The notes under the pieces are model-generated. The model ran no database searches, was not told the origin of the DNA, and was given only the letters and a program-made list of their open reading frames with translations. Positions 36,571 to 46,204 of a stretch of 64,000 nucleotides of DNA are shown piece by piece. Location of the stretch: positions 1,102,772 through 1,166,771 of the forward strand of contig NZ_FORC01000002.1 in assembly GCF_900113905.1 (NCBI RefSeq), given 5' to 3'. Source of the stretch: Phytopseudomonas argentinensis. Its GTDB lineage: Bacteria > Pseudomonadota > Gammaproteobacteria > Pseudomonadales > Pseudomonadaceae. Position numbers and translations under genes: made by a program. The stretch's first letter is position 1; every line of letters begins with the position of its first letter.

Positions 36571-36601
36571 CCTGGGCATCGCTTCGTTCCACCCAGGCTA
36601 C
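36571..36601 (-). repeat. Dispersed palindromic element (copy A)
   Basis: CCTGGG...CCCAGG ends flank a core whose reverse complement reads GAACGAAGCGA. Read in reverse it matches copy B at 47056-47084 (GCAGCCTGGGTT...CGAAGCGACCCAGG). It sits in the 183-base gap between two convergent genes. Confidence 0.6.
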
Positions 36602-36723
36602 GTCCAGGTCTGCAAATCTCCAGATGTTCTGACAGTGCCATTCTCTGCAGGCGCGTTCCGTGCCCATGGCCCGGCGTTCAGCGAAGCGTTACCCGAGACA
36701 GCGACCGGCAGGTGATCTGACGC

Positions 36724-37059
36724 TCAGGTTTTTTTGCCAGCAGGGCCTTCGAGCAGCAGCGGGCCATCCTTCGGCTTGCCGCGCGGATCGAAGCCCGCCG
36801 GAAACTTGCCTTTCAGGTACCAGGCGAAGGCGATGATCTCGGCGATGCAGCGGTACAGCTGCTCGGGAATCGCTTCGCCGAGTTCCAGGCGCGCAAGCAG
36901 GCGCACCAGTTCGGCATTCTCGTAGATCGGCACGTCATGGGCACGGGCGATGGCGAGTATGGCCTCGGCCAGCTCATCGTCGCCCTTGGCGCTGAGGTTG
37001 GGGGCATTCTGGCCGTCGTAGGTGAGGGCGATGGCCTGGCGTGGGGCTTTATTGTTCAT
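36724..37059 (-). CDS. FlhB C-terminal-domain-like protein
   Basis: 111 aa from the ATG at 37059. It matches the cytoplasmic C-terminal domain of FlhB/EscU (APRQAIALTYDGQNAPNLSA, ILAIARAHDVPIYENAELVRLL, IPEQLYRCIAEIIAFAWYLK). It has no membrane part, and no NPTH site is visible. Such free-standing FlhB-CTD proteins occur beside FliK-like genes in many bacteria. Its ATG overlaps the stop of the upstream FliK-like gene, so the pair is coupled. Confidence 0.85.
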   Translation of the reverse strand: MNNKAPRQAIALTYDGQNAPNLSAKGDDELAEAILAIARAHDVPIYENAELVRLLARLELGEAIPEQLYRCIAEIIAFAWYLKGKFPAGFDPRGKPKDGPLLLEGPAGKKT

Positions 37060-38603
37060 GCGGTTTCGTCGACCCAGCGTTGTTCCAGGGAGGTTTTCGG
37101 GCCCTGGGGTGGCGTGCCCTGGCTGCACACCAGGTCGCTGACCGTCAGGCCGGCGGCGACCAGGCGCTCACGCAGGTTGCCCAGCTCGCGGTCGATAAGC
37201 CCGGCAGTGCTGGCACGCTCAGCCCATAGTTGGCTGGACAAGCTGCCATGGGCCAGCTGTGCCTGCACCTGCAGCGGCCCCAGCGGATCCAGGTCGAAGG
37301 CCAGGTCGATGCGCCAGAGCGTTTCCTTGGGATCCTGCTTGCCGGAGGGGGCGGGTTCCTCGTGCTGGATCTTCACTTGCAGCGGCACCAGTTCGTGCTG
37401 GTTACGCATCGGCACTTCCATCTGCCAGGTGGTCAGCAACTGGCCTTCAGGGCCGATCTGGCTCTGCGAAAGGCTCGACAACTGGTGCGTCTGCAGGCGT
37501 GAGATGGCCGCGGCCGCCAGTTTGAGCAGCGCCTCCAGATCGCTCTCTTCATTCATCGATTGCAGCAGGCGGCTGGGCAGCGGGAAGCTCAGCGCCTGCT
37601 GGCGCCCGCTGCTCTGGCCAATGTTGCCCAGCACGTTGCGGGCGAAGGCCGGCAGCGCCTGGGCCATGGCGTTGGCCGAGGCGGTTGCCGCTGCCAGGGG
37701 CGCGGCACCGGGCAGCAAGGGCAGCAGTTGACTGACCAGACGCAGCAGGTTGGCCTTCATGTCGGTACCCAGGCCGCCGGTCTGGCCGGCCAACAGTTTG
37801 CTCTCGAGAAACAGGCCGCTGTTTTCCAATGCTTTCATCAGACTCTTGCCATCGCTCATCTGCTCGCCACTCGGCAGGCCAGCCAGGAGCTTGTCGATGC
37901 TGCCTTTCAAGCCTTCGGGCAGGCCGCCCTGGCCGCCCATGCCCTTGAGCGCCGCCATCAGCCCCTCCAGCGAGCCCTGACGGCTTTGCTGGTTGCCGAG
38001 TTGCTGGAGCAGGGCCAGCTGGTCGAGGCGGCCACTGAGCGGCAGGAAAGCCAATGACTGGTCGCCCTGCACCCGCGCACTGAGCAGGCTGCCCGGCGGC
38101 AGATCGAGGCTGGTTTCCAGGCTCAGGGTCTTGCCGGCCAACCCGGTGTTGAGCAGGTTGACCAGCACCTTGAAGACGGTGGTCTGGGCGACCTGGACGG
38201 GTAGCGCTTCGCGAGAAATCACCTTGCCCTGTAGCAGGGTGCCAATCGGCAGCTGCTCAAGGTCGATACTGGTCAGCGCTTTGTTGCCGCCGGCCAGTAG
38301 GGCCAGCGCCAGGCGGGTATCGGACAGTGCCGTGACGGCCAGCGCCGTACCCTGGGCGATCGGCTGCGGGCTGCTGGCCTGCACGGTGGCCTGGCGACCG
38401 TTGTCGAGGGTCACGCGCAGCATCAGCTGGAAGCTCTGCACGCCTTCCTTGACGCCGACCACTTCGGCCTTGGCACTTTCCCCCGCCGCCATCAGGCCAT
38501 CGAGGGGTTTGAGCAGCTTTACCGCCAGGTCGGCGGGGCTAACTGCCGGTCTGTTGGCCGCCTGCGGAGCGGCAACAGGACGCGATCCACTGATCTCGGT
38601 CAT
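37056..38603 (-). CDS. FliK-like protein with hook-length-control C-terminal domain
   Basis: 515 aa. Low-complexity Leu/Gly/Ala/Gln-rich body. Residues about 380-510 resemble the FliK C-terminal domain (GQLLTTWQMEVPMRNQHELV, LWRIDLAFDLDPLGPLQVQA). It is distinct from the true fliK at 14492, is not in the fliK operon, and is followed by the FlhB-CTD-like gene. It may modulate export or interact with its small partner; the function is not established. Confidence 0.7.
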   Translation of the reverse strand: MTEISGSRPVAAPQAANRPAVSPADLAVKLLKPLDGLMAAGESAKAEVVGVKEGVQSFQLMLRVTLDNGRQATVQASSPQPIAQGTALAVTALSDTRLALALLAGGNKALTSIDLEQLPIGTLLQGKVISREALPVQVAQTTVFKVLVNLLNTGLAGKTLSLETSLDLPPGSLLSARVQGDQSLAFLPLSGRLDQLALLQQLGNQQSRQGSLEGLMAALKGMGGQGGLPEGLKGSIDKLLAGLPSGEQMSDGKSLMKALENSGLFLESKLLAGQTGGLGTDMKANLLRLVSQLLPLLPGAAPLAAATASANAMAQALPAFARNVLGNIGQSSGRQQALSFPLPSRLLQSMNEESDLEALLKLAAAAISRLQTHQLSSLSQSQIGPEGQLLTTWQMEVPMRNQHELVPLQVKIQHEEPAPSGKQDPKETLWRIDLAFDLDPLGPLQVQAQLAHGSLSSQLWAERASTAGLIDRELGNLRERLVAAGLTVSDLVCSQGTPPQGPKTSLEQRWVDETA

Positions 38604-38733
38604 TAAGTCTCATACTCTGGGCCCAACGCACGCTGCGGGTGAGCAGGGCGGGCATGTATACTCGCGGCCAATCCGAACGTCCGCAAGAGTATAGCGGCCG
38701 CAATCGTCTCGACTTGAACCAGGTGCCCGCGTT

Positions 38734-39357
38734 GTGAGCAGTCCCTTTCTCGAAGCCACCGCGCTGTCCTGCGAACGGGACTGGCGCCTGCTGTTCGAGA
38801 ACCTCGACATCAGCCTGGACAGCGGGCAGATGCTGCAGGTGTCCGGGCCCAACGGTAGCGGCAAGACCAGCCTGCTGCGGGTGCTCGCCGGTCTCAGGCC
38901 GGCCACCAGCGGCACCGTTCGCGTCAAGGGTCAGCCCCTCGTCAGCCGCAGCGCTGACCTGCTGTGGATCGGCCATGCCGCGGGCATCAAGGGGCTTCTC
39001 AGCGCTGAAGAAAACCTTGCCTGGCTGTGCGCCCTGCATCGCCCCGCCAGTCGCGCGCAGATCTGGCAGGCCCTGGAGGCGGTCGGGCTGCGCGGTTTCG
39101 AAGACGTACCCTGTCATACCCTGTCCGCCGGCCAGCAACGCCGCGTGGCACTGGCGCGGCTGTATCTGGACAGCCCACCGTTGTGGATTCTCGACGAACC
39201 CTTCACCGCGCTGGACAAGCAGGCGGTGAGCCAGCTCGAGGACCATTTGGCCGAGCATTGCCGCGAAGGCGGCCTGGTCGTGCTCACTACTCACCATTCC
39301 CTGAGCCGCGTACCGGATGGCTACCGTGACCTTGATCTGGGACAGCATGGCGCATGA
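38734..39357 (+). CDS. ccmA: Cytochrome c maturation ABC ATPase CcmA
   Basis: 207 aa with a GTG start at 38734. It has Walker [13 protein letters not shown], the signature [14 protein letters not shown] and Walker [13 protein letters not shown]. CcmA drives release of the CcmE-heme complex from CcmC with CcmB. First gene of the ccm operon, divergent from the FliK-like gene. Confidence 0.95.
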   Translation: MSSPFLEATALSCERDWRLLFENLDISLDSGQMLQVSGPNGSGKTSLLRVLAGLRPATSGTVRVKGQPLVSRSADLLWIGHAAGIKGLLSAEENLAWLCALHRPASRAQIWQALEAVGLRGFEDVPCHTLSAGQQRRVALARLYLDSPPLWILDEPFTALDKQAVSQLEDHLAEHCREGGLVVLTTHHSLSRVPDGYRDLDLGQHGA

Positions 39358-40025
39358 ATAGCGTGTTTATGCTGCTGGTCGTGCGCGAGGCGCGGCTGCT
39401 TTGTCGGCGCCCTGCAGAGCTGGCCAATCCACTGGTGTTCTTCGCTATCGTCATCGCCCTGTTTCCCCTGGCCGTCGGGCCGCAAACGCAACTGCTGCAA
39501 AGCCTATCGCCCGGGTTGGTGTGGGTGGCGGCGCTGCTGGCGGTGTTGTTGTCGCTCGACGGCCTGTTTCGCAGCGACTTCGAGGACGGCTCCCTGGAGC
39601 AATGGCTGCTTTCCTCGCACCCCCTGCCAGTGCTGGTGCTGGCCAAGGTCGCGGCGCACTGGCTGTTTTCCGGCCTGGCCCTGGTGTTGCTGTCGCCGCT
39701 GCTGGCATTGATGCTGGGCCTACCGGGACGCTGCCTGCCGGTATTGCTGGGCTCCCTGCTGCTGGGTACGCCGATCCTCAGCCTGCTGGGCGCCATTGGT
39801 GCAGCCCTGACGGTCGGCCTCAAGCGCGGCGGGCTGTTGCTGGCGCTACTTATTCTGCCTTTGTACATCCCGGTGCTGATTCTCGGCAGCGGGGCCTTGC
39901 AGGCGAGCCTGCAAGGCTTGCCGGTGGCCGGGCATCTGCTCTGGCTGGCCAGCCTCACCGCGTTGACGGTAACCCTGACACCCTTCGCCATAGCCGCCGG
40001 CCTGACTATCAGCGTCAGCGAGTGA
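39354..40025 (+). CDS. ccmB: Heme-export ABC permease CcmB
   Basis: 223 aa with six hydrophobic segments. It contains the family stretch [23 protein letters not shown] and starts inside the ccmA stop (ATGA overlap). Confidence 0.95.
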   Translation: MNSVFMLLVVREARLLCRRPAELANPLVFFAIVIALFPLAVGPQTQLLQSLSPGLVWVAALLAVLLSLDGLFRSDFEDGSLEQWLLSSHPLPVLVLAKVAAHWLFSGLALVLLSPLLALMLGLPGRCLPVLLGSLLLGTPILSLLGAIGAALTVGLKRGGLLLALLILPLYIPVLILGSGALQASLQGLPVAGHLLWLASLTALTVTLTPFAIAAGLTISVSE

Positions 40026-40073
40026 TTGAACGTGCTACCGAGGATGGCCGCAGGGCCCTTACCTCGGAGAATG

Positions 40074-40841
40074 ATGAGTGACCTGATGAACTGGACATGG
40101 TTTCACAAGCTGGGCTCGCCCAAATGGTTCTACGAAATCAGTGGCCGCTGGCTGCCCGGGATGGCCATCGCCGCGGCGCTGTTGCTGGCCGTGGGCACGG
40201 TCTGGGGCCTGGCCTTCGCGCCGCCGGACTACCAGCAGGGCAACAGCTTCCGGATCATCTACATCCATGTGCCGGCTGCGTTCCTGGCTCAGTCGATCTA
40301 CGTGATGCTGGCCGTGGCCGGCGTGGTCGGTCTGGTGTGGAAGATGAAACTGGCCGATGTGGCTCTGCAGCAGGCTGCACCCATTGGCGCCTGGATGACC
40401 GCCATCGCGTTGATCACCGGCGCCATCTGGGGCAAGCCGACCTGGGGCACCTACTGGATCTGGGATGCGCGCCTGACCTCGATGCTGATCCTGCTGTTCC
40501 TGTACTTCGGCGTCATTGCCCTCGGCCAGGCGATCAGCAACCGCGACAGCGCTGCCAAGGCCACCGCAGTGCTGGCGGTGGTCGGGGTGATCAATATCCC
40601 GATCATCAAGTACTCGGTGCAGTGGTGGAACACCCTGCACCAGCCGGCCACTTTCAGCGTCATCGAAAAACCGGCGATGCCGGTGCAGATGTGGCTGCCG
40701 CTGCTGATTATGGTGCTGGGCTTCTACTGCTTCTTCGCCGCAGTACTGCTGATGCGCATGCGCCTCGAAGTGCTGCGCCGGGAAGCGCGCAGCAGTTGGG
40801 TGAAAACCGAAATCCGCGGGCTGGTGGAGGGCAAACGATGA
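40074..40841 (+). CDS. ccmC: Heme handling protein CcmC
   Basis: 255 aa. GGAG at 40066-40069 favours the ATG at 40074; 40071 and 40086 are alternatives. Six transmembrane helices, and the tryptophan-rich WWD motif [18 protein letters not shown], which binds heme with flanking His residues ([18 protein letters not shown]). CcmC loads heme onto CcmE. Confidence 0.95.
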   Translation: MSDLMNWTWFHKLGSPKWFYEISGRWLPGMAIAAALLLAVGTVWGLAFAPPDYQQGNSFRIIYIHVPAAFLAQSIYVMLAVAGVVGLVWKMKLADVALQQAAPIGAWMTAIALITGAIWGKPTWGTYWIWDARLTSMLILLFLYFGVIALGQAISNRDSAAKATAVLAVVGVINIPIIKYSVQWWNTLHQPATFSVIEKPAMPVQMWLPLLIMVLGFYCFFAAVLLMRMRLEVLRREARSSWVKTEIRGLVEGKR

Positions 40842-41014
40842 GTTTCGCGTCATTCGCCGACTTTCTCGCCATGGGCAACCACGGCGCTTACGTCTGGTCG
40901 GCTTACGGTATCTGCCTGGCGGTGCTGGTACTCAATGTGCTGTTGCCGCTGCAGGCCAAACGCCGTTACCTGCAGGATGAGGCGCGCCGTATGCGCCGGG
41001 AGGAGTCACGTTGA
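40838..41014 (+). CDS. ccmD: Small membrane protein CcmD
   Basis: 58 aa, ATG at 40838 overlapping the ccmC stop. One transmembrane helix ([20 protein letters not shown]) and a basic C-terminal tail. CcmD stabilises the CcmABC-CcmE complex. Confidence 0.92.
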   Translation: MSFASFADFLAMGNHGAYVWSAYGICLAVLVLNVLLPLQAKRRYLQDEARRMRREESR

Positions 41015-41475
41015 ACGCCGTTCGCAAGAAGCGCCTGTTTATCGTGCTGGCGATCCTCGCCGGTGTCGGTATCGCCGTGGCGCTGGCCCTGAGCGCCCTG
41101 CAGCAGAACATCAACCTGTTCTACACGCCGACGCAGATCGCCAACGGTGAAGCACCACGCGATACCCGTATTCGCGCCGGCGGTATGGTGGAAAAAGGTT
41201 CGGTGAAGCGCTCCAGCGATTCGCTGCAGACCGACTTCGTGGTCACCGACTACGTAGCGCGGGTGACCATTCGCTTCCATGGCATCCTGCCGGATCTGTT
41301 CCGCGAAGGTCAGGGCATTGTTGCCATGGGCAAGATCGACGACAGCGGCATTTTGCTTGCCGACGAAGTGCTGGCCAAACACGACGAGAATTACATGCCG
41401 CCCGAGGTCAAGCAGGCTTTGGAGCAGAGTGGCATGAGCAAGCAATACGAGAAAGCAGGGGAGGCCGCGCGATGA
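41011..41475 (+). CDS. ccmE: Heme chaperone CcmE
   Basis: 154 aa with a TTG start overlapping the ccmD stop. An N-terminal membrane anchor (about 8-28) is followed by a beta-barrel domain. The heme-binding motif [10 protein letters not shown] has the covalent His124 and Tyr128. It carries heme from CcmC to CcmF. Confidence 0.95.
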   Translation: MNAVRKKRLFIVLAILAGVGIAVALALSALQQNINLFYTPTQIANGEAPRDTRIRAGGMVEKGSVKRSSDSLQTDFVVTDYVARVTIRFHGILPDLFREGQGIVAMGKIDDSGILLADEVLAKHDENYMPPEVKQALEQSGMSKQYEKAGEAAR

Positions 41476-43445
41476 TTCCCGAACTCGGCCATCTGGCGAT
41501 GATTCTGGCGCTGTGCCTGGCCCTGGTACAGTCCACGCTGCCGCTGATTGGTGCCTGGCGCGGCGACCGCCAGTGGATGAGCCTGGCGCAACCGGCGGCC
41601 TGGGGGCAATTCGCCTTTCTGGCGTTCGCCTTCGCGTGCCTGACGTACGCCTTCATGGTCGATGACTTCTCCGTCGCCTACGTGGCGCAGAACTCCAACA
41701 CCGCGCTGCCCTGGTACTACAAGTTCAGCGCGGTATGGGGCGCCCACGAAGGCTCGCTGCTGCTCTGGGCCTTGATCCTCGGCGGCTGGACCTTTGCCGT
41801 GGCGATCTTCTCGCGGCAGCTGCCCGAGGAAATGCTCGCCCGCGTGCTGGGCGTGATGGGCATCATCAGCGTCGGCTTCCTGCTGTTTTTGATCGTCACC
41901 TCCAACCCTTTCACCCGGCTGCTGCCGAATGTGCCGGCCGATGGCCGCGACCTCAATCCGCTGCTGCAGGACTTCGGCCTGATCATCCACCCGCCGATGC
42001 TGTACATGGGCTACGTGGGCTTTTCGGTGGCCTTCGCCTTCGCCATCGCCGCGCTGCTCGGCGGCAAGCTGGACGCTGCCTGGGCACGTTGGTCGCGGCC
42101 CTGGACCATCGTTGCCTGGGCCTTTCTCGGCATCGGTATCGCCCTGGGTTCCTGGTGGGCCTATTACGAACTGGGCTGGGGCGGCTGGTGGTTCTGGGAT
42201 CCGGTGGAGAATGCCTCGTTCATGCCGTGGCTGGTCGGCACGGCGCTGATTCATTCGCTGGCCGTGACCGAAAAGCGCGGCGTGTTCAAGAGCTGGACGG
42301 TGCTGCTGGCCATCGCCGCGTTCTCCCTCAGCCTGCTCGGTACCTTCCTGGTGCGCTCCGGTGTGCTGACCTCGGTACACGCGTTCGCCAGCGACCCGGA
42401 GCGCGGCGTGTTCATTCTCGCTTTCCTGCTGCTGGTGGTCGGCGGCTCGCTGACCCTGTTCGCCTTGCGCGCGCCGGTGGTGCGCAGCCAGGTCGGCTTC
42501 GGCCTGTGGTCGCGGGAAACCCTGCTGCTGGCCAACAACCTGATTCTGGTGGTGGCTGCCTCGATGATCCTGCTCGGCACCCTGTATCCGCTGGTGCTCG
42601 ATGCCCTGAGCGGCGCCAAGCTGTCGGTCGGCCCGCCGTATTTCAACGCGCTGTTCGTGCCGCTGATGGGGCTGTTGATGGCCGTGCTCGCGGTTGGCGT
42701 GCTGGTGCGCTGGAAGGACACGCCGCTGCGCTGGCTGCTCGGCATGCTCGCGCCGGTGCTGGTGGCCAGTGTGGCACTGGCGTTGCTGGCCAGTTGGGCA
42801 TGGGGCGATTTCCATTGGGCGGTGCTCGGCGTCTGCCTGCTGGCCGCCTGGGTGACCCTGGCCGGGCTGCGTGACATTCAGGACAAGACCCGCCACAAGG
42901 GCCTGTTCAAAGGCATGGCCAGCCTGGGCCGCAGCTACTGGGGCATGCAGTTGGCGCATCTGGGCCTGGCGGTCTGCGCGTTGGGGGTGATCCTCACCAG
43001 CCTTGGCAGCTTCGAACGCGACCTGCGCATGGCGCCGGGCGAGGCGGTGGAACTGGGTGGCTACCGCTTCGTGTTCGAAGGGGCGGCGCATCATGAGGGG
43101 CCAAACTTCATTTCTGACCGCGGCACGGTGCGCATCTTCGACGGCGAGCGGCAGATCGCCGTGCTGCACCCGGAAAAACGCCTGTATACCGTGCAGCAAT
43201 CGGTGATGACCGAAGCGGGCATCGACGCCGGGCTGACCCGCGACCTTTTCGTCGCCCTCGGCGAGCCGCTGGGGCAGGGCGCCTGGGCCGTGCGCATTCA
43301 TATCAAACCCTTCGTTCGCTGGATCTGGCTGGGTGCCCTGATGATGGGCTTCGGCGGTTTTCTCGCCGCCGCCGACAAGCGCTACCGGATGAAGGTCAAA
43401 ACCCGCGTGCGTGATGCGCTGGGCCTGCAGGAGGCACGGGCATGA
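41472..43445 (+). CDS. ccmF: Heme lyase subunit CcmF
   Basis: 657 aa with about 14-15 hydrophobic segments. The WWD motif [18 protein letters not shown] is clear, and His-bearing periplasmic loops flank it (FWWAYYE-type and HEGSLLLW regions). CcmF with CcmH and CcmI attaches heme to apocytochrome c. Confidence 0.96.
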   Translation: MIPELGHLAMILALCLALVQSTLPLIGAWRGDRQWMSLAQPAAWGQFAFLAFAFACLTYAFMVDDFSVAYVAQNSNTALPWYYKFSAVWGAHEGSLLLWALILGGWTFAVAIFSRQLPEEMLARVLGVMGIISVGFLLFLIVTSNPFTRLLPNVPADGRDLNPLLQDFGLIIHPPMLYMGYVGFSVAFAFAIAALLGGKLDAAWARWSRPWTIVAWAFLGIGIALGSWWAYYELGWGGWWFWDPVENASFMPWLVGTALIHSLAVTEKRGVFKSWTVLLAIAAFSLSLLGTFLVRSGVLTSVHAFASDPERGVFILAFLLLVVGGSLTLFALRAPVVRSQVGFGLWSRETLLLANNLILVVAASMILLGTLYPLVLDALSGAKLSVGPPYFNALFVPLMGLLMAVLAVGVLVRWKDTPLRWLLGMLAPVLVASVALALLASWAWGDFHWAVLGVCLLAAWVTLAGLRDIQDKTRHKGLFKGMASLGRSYWGMQLAHLGLAVCALGVILTSLGSFERDLRMAPGEAVELGGYRFVFEGAAHHEGPNFISDRGTVRIFDGERQIAVLHPEKRLYTVQQSVMTEAGIDAGLTRDLFVALGEPLGQGAWAVRIHIKPFVRWIWLGALMMGFGGFLAAADKRYRMKVKTRVRDALGLQEARA

Positions 43446-43978
43446 GACGGCTGATCTTGTTGCTACCGCTGGTGATCTTTCTCGGCGTGGCGGTATTTCT
43501 CTATCGCGGGTTGTTCCTCGACCCGTCCGAACTGCCGTCGGCGCTGATCGACAAACCCTTTCCGGCGTTCTCGCTGCCGGCGGTGGAGGGCGATCAACTG
43601 ATCACCCAGCAGAACCTGCTGGGCAAGCCCTCGCTGGTCAACGTCTGGGCCACCTGGTGTGTGGCCTGCAAGGTCGAGCACCCGGTGCTCAACAAGCTGG
43701 CGTCCATGGGGGTGAACATCCACGGCGTCAACTACAAGGACGACAACGCGGCCGCGCAGAAATGGCTGAGCGAATTCCACGACCCGTACCAGCTCAATAT
43801 CAGCGACCCCAAGGGCACCCTGGGCCTCGACCTCGGCGTGTACGGCGCCCCGGAGACCTTCTTCATCGACGCCAAGGGCATCATCCGCCACAAGTTCGTC
43901 GGCGTGATCGACGAGGCGATCTGGCGCGAGAAGCTGGCGCCGCTGTACCAGCAGATGGTCGACGAGGCGGGCCAATGA
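43442..43978 (+). CDS. ccmG: Thiol-disulfide oxidoreductase CcmG (DsbE)
   Basis: 178 aa. An N-terminal anchor (about 4-22) precedes a thioredoxin fold with the active site WCVACKVEH (C73, C76). It reduces the heme-binding cysteines of apocytochrome c or of CcmH. Overlaps ccmF and ccmH by four bases each. Confidence 0.95.
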   Translation: MRRLILLLPLVIFLGVAVFLYRGLFLDPSELPSALIDKPFPAFSLPAVEGDQLITQQNLLGKPSLVNVWATWCVACKVEHPVLNKLASMGVNIHGVNYKDDNAAAQKWLSEFHDPYQLNISDPKGTLGLDLGVYGAPETFFIDAKGIIRHKFVGVIDEAIWREKLAPLYQQMVDEAGQ

Positions 43979-44460
43979 GGCGCCTGCTGACCGGCCTGGT
44001 TCTGCTGCTGGCGCTGGGTGGCGTCGCCCAGGCGGCCATCGACACCTACGAGTTCGCCACTGAAGCCGAACGCACCCGCTACCGCCAGCTCACCGAAGAG
44101 CTGCGTTGCCCGAAATGCCAGAACCAGAACATCGCCGACTCCGACGCGCCGATCGCCATGGACCTGCGTGCCGAGATCTACCGCATGCTCGAAGCCGGCC
44201 AGAGCAACGCGCAGATCATCGATTACCTGGTCGCCCGTTATGGCGACTTCGTGCTCTACAAACCGCCGGTCAGCGGCCGCACGCTGCTCCTCTGGTATGG
44301 GCCGGCGGCGCTTCTGGGCGGCGGCTTCGTACTGCTCGGGGTGATCGTGCTGCGCCGTCGCAAGGCCGACGGTGTGTCCGCTACTGGCCTGTCGAGCGAT
44401 GAACGGCAACGTCTGGCGCAGCTGCTCGAGCAGACGTCTGAGGATAAGAGGGCCCCATGA
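43975..44460 (+). CDS. ccmH: Apocytochrome c thiol reductase CcmH
   Basis: 161 aa from the ATG at 43975. Signal peptide (about 1-20), then the LRCPKCQNQNIADSDAP motif (C45, C48), and one C-terminal transmembrane helix (LLLWYGPAALLGGGFVLLGV). It handles the CXXCH cysteines before heme attachment. The C-terminal TPR part is separate here (ccmI). Confidence 0.95.
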   Translation: MRRLLTGLVLLLALGGVAQAAIDTYEFATEAERTRYRQLTEELRCPKCQNQNIADSDAPIAMDLRAEIYRMLEAGQSNAQIIDYLVARYGDFVLYKPPVSGRTLLLWYGPAALLGGGFVLLGVIVLRRRKADGVSATGLSSDERQRLAQLLEQTSEDKRAP

Positions 44461-45662
44461 TCGAATTCTGGTTGTCCGCCGGCCTGTTGTGTCTGGTCGC
44501 CGTGAGTTTTCTGCTTATCCCGCTGCTGCGCGGGCGCAAGGTGCAGGCCGAGGAGGACCGTACCGCGCTCAACGTCACCCTCTATCAGGAGCGCCTGCGC
44601 GAGGTGGAGCAACAGCACCAGGCCGGCACGCTGGATGCCGAGCAGCTGCAGGCAGCGCGCGACGAAGCCGCCCGCGAATTGCTGGCCGACACCGAAGGCA
44701 GCGAAGCCCGGCAGGGCCGTCGTCTTGGCCGCGCCGTGCCGCTGGTGGCCGTGGTGCTGGTGCCCGTGCTGGCGGTGTTGCTGTACCTGCAGTGGGGCGC
44801 CATCGACCAGGTCGAGCAGGCGCGCACCTTCGCCGGTGAGCCGCACAGCATCGAAGAGATGACCACGCGCCTGGAACAGGCGGTGCAGAACAACCCTGAA
44901 TCGGCTGAAGGCTGGTATTTCCTTGGCCGCAGCTACATGGCCCAGCAGCGCGCCGCCGATGCTGCTCGCGCCTTCGGGCAGGCGGTCAAGGTGGCAGGGC
45001 GTGAGCCGGAGCTGCTCGGCCAGTGGGCCCAGGCGTTGTACTTTGCCGCTGACAAACAGTGGAGCCCGCAGCTGGATGCCCTGACCAGCGAGGCCTTGAA
45101 AGCGGACCCGGAGGAGGTGACCAGCCTGGGCCTGCTGGGCATCGCTGCCTATGAGGAGCAGCGCTTCGCCGATGCCATCGGCTACTGGGAGCGCCTGGTG
45201 GCCGTGCTGCCCGAGGGTGACCCTTCGCGCCAGGCGATTGCCGGCGGTATCGAGCGCGCCCGCCAGGAACTGGGCTCGCCGGCAGATGATGTCAGCGCCG
45301 CACAGCCGCAAGCGGCCGGCCTGCAGGTGCGTGTCGAGCTGGCGCCGGCGCTACGCGACAAGGTGCAGCCTGGCGACGTAGTGTTCGTCTTCGCCCGTGC
45401 CGCTTCCGGGCCGCCGATGCCGTTGGCGGCCAAGCGTCTGACGGTGGCCGATCTGCCGGCCACGGTCAGCCTGTCCGACAGCGATGCGATGATGCCGCAA
45501 CTGAAACTTTCCGCGTTCGACCAGGTTCAACTGGTAGCGCGCATTTCGCGCGCCGGCGATGCAAAGAGCGGCGAGTGGATCGGCCAGGGGCAACCGCTGG
45601 CCAGCAGCACCCAGGACGTGCAACGCCTTGTCATCGATAGCCCTGACGGCACACCACCATGA
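44457..45662 (+). CDS. ccmI: Cytochrome c biogenesis protein CcmI (CycH)
   Basis: 401 aa. Two transmembrane helices (about 2-22 and 97-117) flank a cytoplasmic Leu-zipper-like loop. Periplasmic TPR repeats follow (about 140-270; NPESAEGWYFLGRSYMAQQR, then FADAIGYWERLVAVLPEGD) and a C-terminal domain. CcmI holds the apocytochrome C-terminus for heme attachment. Confidence 0.92.
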   Translation: MIEFWLSAGLLCLVAVSFLLIPLLRGRKVQAEEDRTALNVTLYQERLREVEQQHQAGTLDAEQLQAARDEAARELLADTEGSEARQGRRLGRAVPLVAVVLVPVLAVLLYLQWGAIDQVEQARTFAGEPHSIEEMTTRLEQAVQNNPESAEGWYFLGRSYMAQQRAADAARAFGQAVKVAGREPELLGQWAQALYFAADKQWSPQLDALTSEALKADPEEVTSLGLLGIAAYEEQRFADAIGYWERLVAVLPEGDPSRQAIAGGIERARQELGSPADDVSAAQPQAAGLQVRVELAPALRDKVQPGDVVFVFARAASGPPMPLAAKRLTVADLPATVSLSDSDAMMPQLKLSAFDQVQLVARISRAGDAKSGEWIGQGQPLASSTQDVQRLVIDSPDGTPP

Positions 45663-46009
45663 ACAGACTGATTTCCGCTGCCGTGGCAGCCACCTTGTTG
45701 AGCCTTGCCGGCTGTACCTTGCACAGCCCGGCGCCTGGCAAGCCCGATGGCGGCCCTTCGGCTCCCGCCGGTTCGCCGCCAGCTAGCAAGTCCCATCCGC
45801 GCTTCGCGCCGCCGCCGGGTGTCTCCAGCCACTGGAATGGCACGCTCGGTGTCTACCAGATCGACTCCGAGCGCGACACCTACTATCGGGAACGCACCTT
45901 CTACCGCTGGCAGGACGGCTGGAGCTGGGCGGGCACTCTGCAGGGGCCATGGGAGCCGGTCGACAGCACCGGCGTGCCGCCGGCGCTGTATCGCCACCAC
46001 GCACAATAG
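45659..46009 (+). CDS. Small Pro-rich lipoprotein, unknown function
   Basis: 116 aa. Signal peptide with lipobox LAGC (Cys about 19), a Pro/Ser/Gly-rich linker (about 22-55), then an aromatic-rich C-terminal part (DTYYRERTFYRWQDGWSWAG). No known domain recognised. It overlaps ccmI by four bases and may be the last gene of the ccm operon. Confidence 0.65.
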   Translation: MNRLISAAVAATLLSLAGCTLHSPAPGKPDGGPSAPAGSPPASKSHPRFAPPPGVSSHWNGTLGVYQIDSERDTYYRERTFYRWQDGWSWAGTLQGPWEPVDSTGVPPALYRHHAQ

Positions 46010-46052
46010 GCCGTCGTTACCTCAGCACGCTTCATTCGCACCGATATTCAAG

Positions 46053-46088
46053 CCGCCCTGGAGACCCTGTACCGGGGCGGTTTGCTTT
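46053..46088 (+). terminator. Probable terminator of the ccm operon
   Basis: CCGCCC (46053-46058) pairs with GGGCGG (46075-46080) over a long loop and is followed by TTTGCTTT. Confidence 0.45.
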
Positions 46089-46146
46089 CTGATGCCCATT
46101 CCAGAGGCTTTCTACGCAGTCCACTTTCCAAGGTGTCCCTCGTCTT

Positions 46147-46176
46147 GCGATTATCGAACCGCAGTTCGATAATCGC
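46147..46176 (+). promoter_or_regulatory. PcaR-type operator, perfect inverted repeat
   Basis: GCGATTATCGAAC (46147-46159) and GTTCGATAATCGC (46164-46176) are perfect reverse complements with a 4-base spacer. They end 28 bases before the pcaR start. The right arm matches the PcaR-binding sequence I recall from P. putida (GTTCGATAATCGCAC) except for one base, with GTTCGATAATCGCGC here. This predicts autoregulation. Confidence 0.8.
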
Positions 46177-46204
46177 GCATACCGTCTGGACGAGTGACAG
46201 TGCC

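Noticed and set aside
40097..41014. 305-aa frame spanning ccmC and ccmD
   Set aside because: Only its last 58 codons, ccmD, are real; the rest is a shadow of ccmC.
41391..43301. 636-aa minus-strand frame opposite ccmF
   Set aside because: Antisense shadow; ccmF motifs are clear on the plus strand.
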